A stretch of 64,000 nt of DNA from Candidatus Binataceae bacterium (GTDB lineage: Bacteria > Desulfobacterota > Binatia > Binatales > Binataceae), in contig DASXMJ010000129.1 of the NCBI GenBank assembly GCA_036495685.1, positions 1 to 64,000 on the forward strand, read 5' to 3'. Positions within the stretch are counted from its first letter, which is position 1; each line of letters opens with the position of its first letter. The notes beneath the pieces are model-generated. The model did not search any database and had not been told where the DNA came from. It saw nothing but the letters and a program-made list of their open reading frames with translations. Made by a program: the position numbers and the translations under genes. Positions 61,207-64,000 of this stretch are shown here, in pieces.

Positions 61207-61326
61207 TTGTCATAAATCAGCGCCCGTATGTGCGCGAACTTGACCGGCACGCTGGCGGCTTCGTCGGCACCACCAACGTCGTCGTAAGGGCGGTGCGATC
61301 TTGAAGAAGGCGGAAACGGGTTTTAA

Positions 61327-64000
61327 TCAGCCGCCGCGGCGGGCGCGCATTCGCGGGCCGGGTGCGCGTTGATGAGACCGGACCGCTGCCAGCTCCGCCC
61401 CTGCGCCTTTGCCGGCAGGAGTTTTAGGGGTTGGACGTAACGGCGCTTTCTTCGTGCCCATCGCAACGACCGCCGTGCGCATATAGTCCGCCAGTTTTCG
61501 GTACGCGCCCATCCCCTCGGCATTCTCGCTTACCGAGCGCAGTTTGGCGGCGCTGATAACGCTGCCAATTCTCAGTTCGACTTCGTGGTAGTGTGGAAGC
61601 AGGCTGCCTTTGCCGAGAACCTTGTGCGTCCCCCGAATCAGAATCGGCAGCACGTCGCAGCCGCTACGCAGCGCGAGATAGCCAGCACCACTTTTGAATT
61701 CGTGCACCGTTCCGTCGGGGGAGCGTGTCCCTTCGGGGAACATCAACACGCTTTTTCCAGCCCTGAGTTCCGCGAGCGCATCGTCGAGCGATTCCAGTTG
61801 CGCGCGTTCCCGATCAAAGGGGATCAGCGTGGTGAAGTTCGAGGCCAGAAAGCGGCGCGCGCCTGTGTTGAAGAAGTAATCCTTGGCAGCCAGCACGATC
61901 AGATCGTCCCCAATCGCGCCCAGCGCGTACCCGACCAAACCAAAATCGACGTGGCTTGAATGATTCGCGACGACCAGCACGTTGCGGTTGGCGGGAACAT
62001 TTCCCCGTCCCAGCACTGTGGGCTTGAGCCAGCCGGCGAAGATCGCGCGCTGCGCGCTGCGGGTCGCGGCCCGCGCAAGCCTGCGGATCGGATTGGGCAG
62101 CATGGGCGTGAAGGGTTCTGCAAAGCGTGCATACGACGGGAGTCGGGCGCGGCCGTTCGAAGTCTCGGTCGATCCCAGTCGCTGCAGGTCGGCTACGGTC
62201 CTCAGGTCGGTAGTTTCCTCCGGGCCGATCTCGCGCCCGGCGTGCTGGGCAATATGCTCGGACAGCTCGGCCATCGCCAGCGAGTCCAGTCCAAGGTCCT
62301 CGATCAGCCGAGTTGCCGGGGTGAGATTGACCGCATCGCTCGAAACCTGCGCGAGCGCCTGTGCAAGCCACGGTTCGATTTCCGCACTGTTTGCTACCAC
62401 CAGCTGGTCCGCGGTGCTTTCCAGCATTTGGCGCAGGGTCGCCACGACTTCGTTGCGTTTGATCTTACGCGTCCGGGTGCGCGGCAGCTCTGCCTCGGTA
62501 AAGCGGAGAATCCGAACGTGCTTGTGGGGGCTGAGCCCCCGCGCAATCTTGTCGAAATCCGCGCGCAGGCGATCTTCAACCGAGCGCCGGCTTTCGCCGC
62601 GGGCGTAGGCCGGAACCGCCAGCGCCGCGACCTGCTCACCTTCGCCGACCTTGAGTCCGACGACGGCCAACTCCTTGAGATATTGGGAATGGCCGTAGGC
62701 CTCTTCGAGCTCATCGATGTAGATGTTGTTGCCGCCCGAATCGACGATGACTTCCTTGGCGCGCCCGACGACGTAGAGCATGCCCTGCTCATCAAATCGT
62801 CCGAGGTCCCCCGTATGCAGCCATCCGTCGCGCAGTACTTCGTCGGTGGCGGCTTGGTTGCGGTAATAACCCGCCATGATGTTGGGGCCGCGCGCTACGA
62901 TCTCACCGATGCCGCCTGAATCGCCGTCGAGCTTCACCTCGATGCCGTTCAGCGGCCGACCAACCGAGCCGACCGTAAGTGGTTCGTCGGGACGCGCCGC
63001 GCTCAAAACCGGAGCGGCCTCGGTTAGCCCGTAACCCTCCAGCAAGCGAATTCCGATGTCGTTGAAGAACCGCGCGACGCGCTGGGGCAGGGCAGAGCCG
63101 CCGCTGACCGCGAGTCGGAGCCTTCCGCCCAGCGCATGATGAACTTGCCTGAACAAGACCGAGCCGAGGTTGATTCCCGACTCGTCATCCAGGCGCCGGT
63201 TGAGATTGCGCAATTGCCCGAAGGCCGCGCCGAAAAACGGCCCGCGCCCTTCGACCTCGTCCATGATCCGGCGATGAACCGCCTCCCAGAGCGCGGGCAC
63301 CCCGATAAGCGCCGTGGGCCGGATGTCAGCCATGATGCGCGAGAGTTCCTTGGAGTCGAAGTGCAGCGCGTAGGCGATAGTGGCGCCGCTTGCGAGGGGA
63401 AGCAGTAGGCCGCAGGTGAACTCGAAGGCGTGATGAAGCGGCAGCAGCGAGAGCAGTGTGTCCTCGCCGGAGAGCGAGAAGACTCGCCCGATCATTCCGA
63501 CCTCCGCGCCGAAGTTTCCGTGGGTGAGCATGACGCCCTTGGGCGTGCCGGTACTGCCCGATGTGAAAACGATCGAGGCGAGGGTCTTGCGATCCGGCGG
63601 GGAAGGGGTCGCTACTTTGCGGCCGAGGATAAACGGCCGGGACAGCTCGGCCAGGTCGAACTCGGTGATCCCGGAGACCGCATCGCGAATGCCGCTGCCT
63701 AATCGCTGCGCGACTTCGGCGGAAACCAGGGCGGCCCGCGGTTGCGCGATCTTGCAAATTGGGGTCAGCTCCTCGGCAGAAACCAGATGGTCGAGCGGCA
63801 CCGCCACCGCTCCGGCGAACAGAATCGCGAAATAGGCCAGCACCCAGTCCGGAGAATTTTCGGAAATCAGCAGGACGCGATCGTCGGGCTTGATCCCGCG
63901 CTGCGCTAACAGAATTCCGGCCCGATGCGCGCGATCGCGGAGCTCGCGATAGGTGACAGAAGTCCGGGTCCCCGAGGCAGTCCGTGCGATCAACGCCTCG
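61327..64000 (-). CDS. fused acyl-CoA/ACP synthetase - carrier domain - PlsC acyltransferase, 5' end beyond the window
   Basis: About 890 residues are visible and the frame continues past 64000. Domain 1 (about 1-510): adenylate-forming ligase with FTSGSTGTPKGVMLTHGN (near 144-160), EGYGLTEAAP (319-328), HTGDLGRFDE (393) and a C-terminal Lys region (RTRKIKRNEV). Domain 2 (about 530-605): phosphopantetheine carrier with DLGLDSLAMAEL, Ser571 as attachment site. Domain 3 (about 640-860): PlsC/LPLAT fold with NHSSHVD (HX4D, 678-683) and FPEGTRSPDG (752). It could activate a fatty acid, hold it on its own carrier and pass it to a lysophospholipid. The order ligase-carrier-acyltransferase is reversed compared with E. 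coli Aas. Confidence 0.88.
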   Translation of the reverse strand, partial: EALIARTASGTRTSVTYRELRDRAHRAGILLAQRGIKPDDRVLLISENSPDWVLAYFAILFAGAVAVPLDHLVSAEELTPICKIAQPRAALVSAEVAQRLGSGIRDAVSGITEFDLAELSRPFILGRKVATPSPPDRKTLASIVFTSGSTGTPKGVMLTHGNFGAEVGMIGRVFSLSGEDTLLSLLPLHHAFEFTCGLLLPLASGATIAYALHFDSKELSRIMADIRPTALIGVPALWEAVHRRIMDEVEGRGPFFGAAFGQLRNLNRRLDDESGINLGSVLFRQVHHALGGRLRLAVSGGSALPQRVARFFNDIGIRLLEGYGLTEAAPVLSAARPDEPLTVGSVGRPLNGIEVKLDGDSGGIGEIVARGPNIMAGYYRNQAATDEVLRDGWLHTGDLGRFDEQGMLYVVGRAKEVIVDSGGNNIYIDELEEAYGHSQYLKELAVVGLKVGEGEQVAALAVPAYARGESRRSVEDRLRADFDKIARGLSPHKHVRILRFTEAELPRTRTRKIKRNEVVATLRQMLESTADQLVVANSAEIEPWLAQALAQVSSDAVNLTPATRLIEDLGLDSLAMAELSEHIAQHAGREIGPEETTDLRTVADLQRLGSTETSNGRARLPSYARFAEPFTPMLPNPIRRLARAATRSAQRAIFAGWLKPTVLGRGNVPANRNVLVVANHSSHVDFGLVGYALGAIGDDLIVLAAKDYFFNTGARRFLASNFTTLIPFDRERAQLESLDDALAELRAGKSVLMFPEGTRSPDGTVHEFKSGAGYLALRSGCDVLPILIRGTHKVLGKGSLLPHYHEVELRIGSVISAAKLRSVSENAEGMGAYRKLADYMRTAVVAMGTKKAPLRPTPKTPAGKGAGAELAAVRSHQRAPGPRMRARRGG

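Overview
The window reads as a high-GC, Gram-negative chromosome. It encodes an outer-membrane barrel-like protein, an LptA-like LPS transport protein, glutathione synthetase and citramalate-type isoleucine synthesis. Gene order (lysC-cimA-cysE; cysteine desulfurase-mnmA-mtaB-rnc-era-der-guaA-gltX), the many acyl-CoA dehydrogenases, GSTs, TauD and amidohydrolase genes, and the SRPBCC/DUF899 proteins fit an uncultured soil lineage near the former Deltaproteobacteria, such as Binatota. That assignment is inference from gene content; no marker phylogeny was run.

Layout. 1-3.3 kb: a frameshifted barrel-like gene cut by the window edge, a divergent XRE regulator with a ligand-binding domain, a small membrane protein and a GNAT protein. 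3.5-9.1 kb: lysC, cimA, cysE (aspartate, citramalate and O-acetylserine routes), then a GST and a PLP dehydratase. 9.4-20.3 kb: an opposed FAD oxidoreductase, then a long tightly packed plus-strand housekeeping run for sulfur transfer to tRNA (cysteine desulfurase, MnmA, MtaB), RNA and ribosome maturation (RNase III, Era, Der), GMP synthase and GltX. 20.5-26.6 kb: a broken AraC regulator, a Tat-signal protein coupled to an amidase, ClpP, a DUF885 peptidase-like protein and a small secreted protein. 26.7-32.7 kb: SDR, then a minus-strand array of four SRPBCC (AHSA1) genes plus a remnant of a fifth, with VOC, DUF899 and TfoX-like genes. 32.8-44 kb: a catabolic zone with TauD dioxygenase, three acyl-CoA dehydrogenases, MBL hydrolase, SMP-30, alpha/beta hydrolase, amidohydrolase and GST. 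44.5-48.2 kb: an L,D-transpeptidase and a large secreted lysozyme-like protein.

48.2-54.4 kb is an accessory island next to tRNA-Phe. It is gene-poor. It holds three BldC/excisionase-like HTH proteins, a 24-bp perfect palindrome, a degenerate duplicated segment, a very basic 57-residue protein, two divergent single-RRM RNA-binding proteins, a frameshifted zinc-binding small protein and the C-terminal stump of a tyrosine integrase that reads into the antisense of tRNA-Phe. The 3' half of tRNA-Phe is repeated (33 bp exact) 2.6 kb away, as expected for attachment-site duplication. This is the most unusual part of the window.

54.4-64 kb returns to core genes: gshB, rsmE and prmA on the minus strand; glycerophosphodiesterase, dnaG, a CAU tRNA, a zinc-ribbon coiled-coil protein and the RNase P RNA on the plus strand; and, running off the right edge, a fused acyl-CoA/ACP synthetase - carrier domain - PlsC acyltransferase.

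Three probable single-base frameshifts (about 558-562, 20908 and 53591) should be checked against reads before being treated as true pseudogenes.
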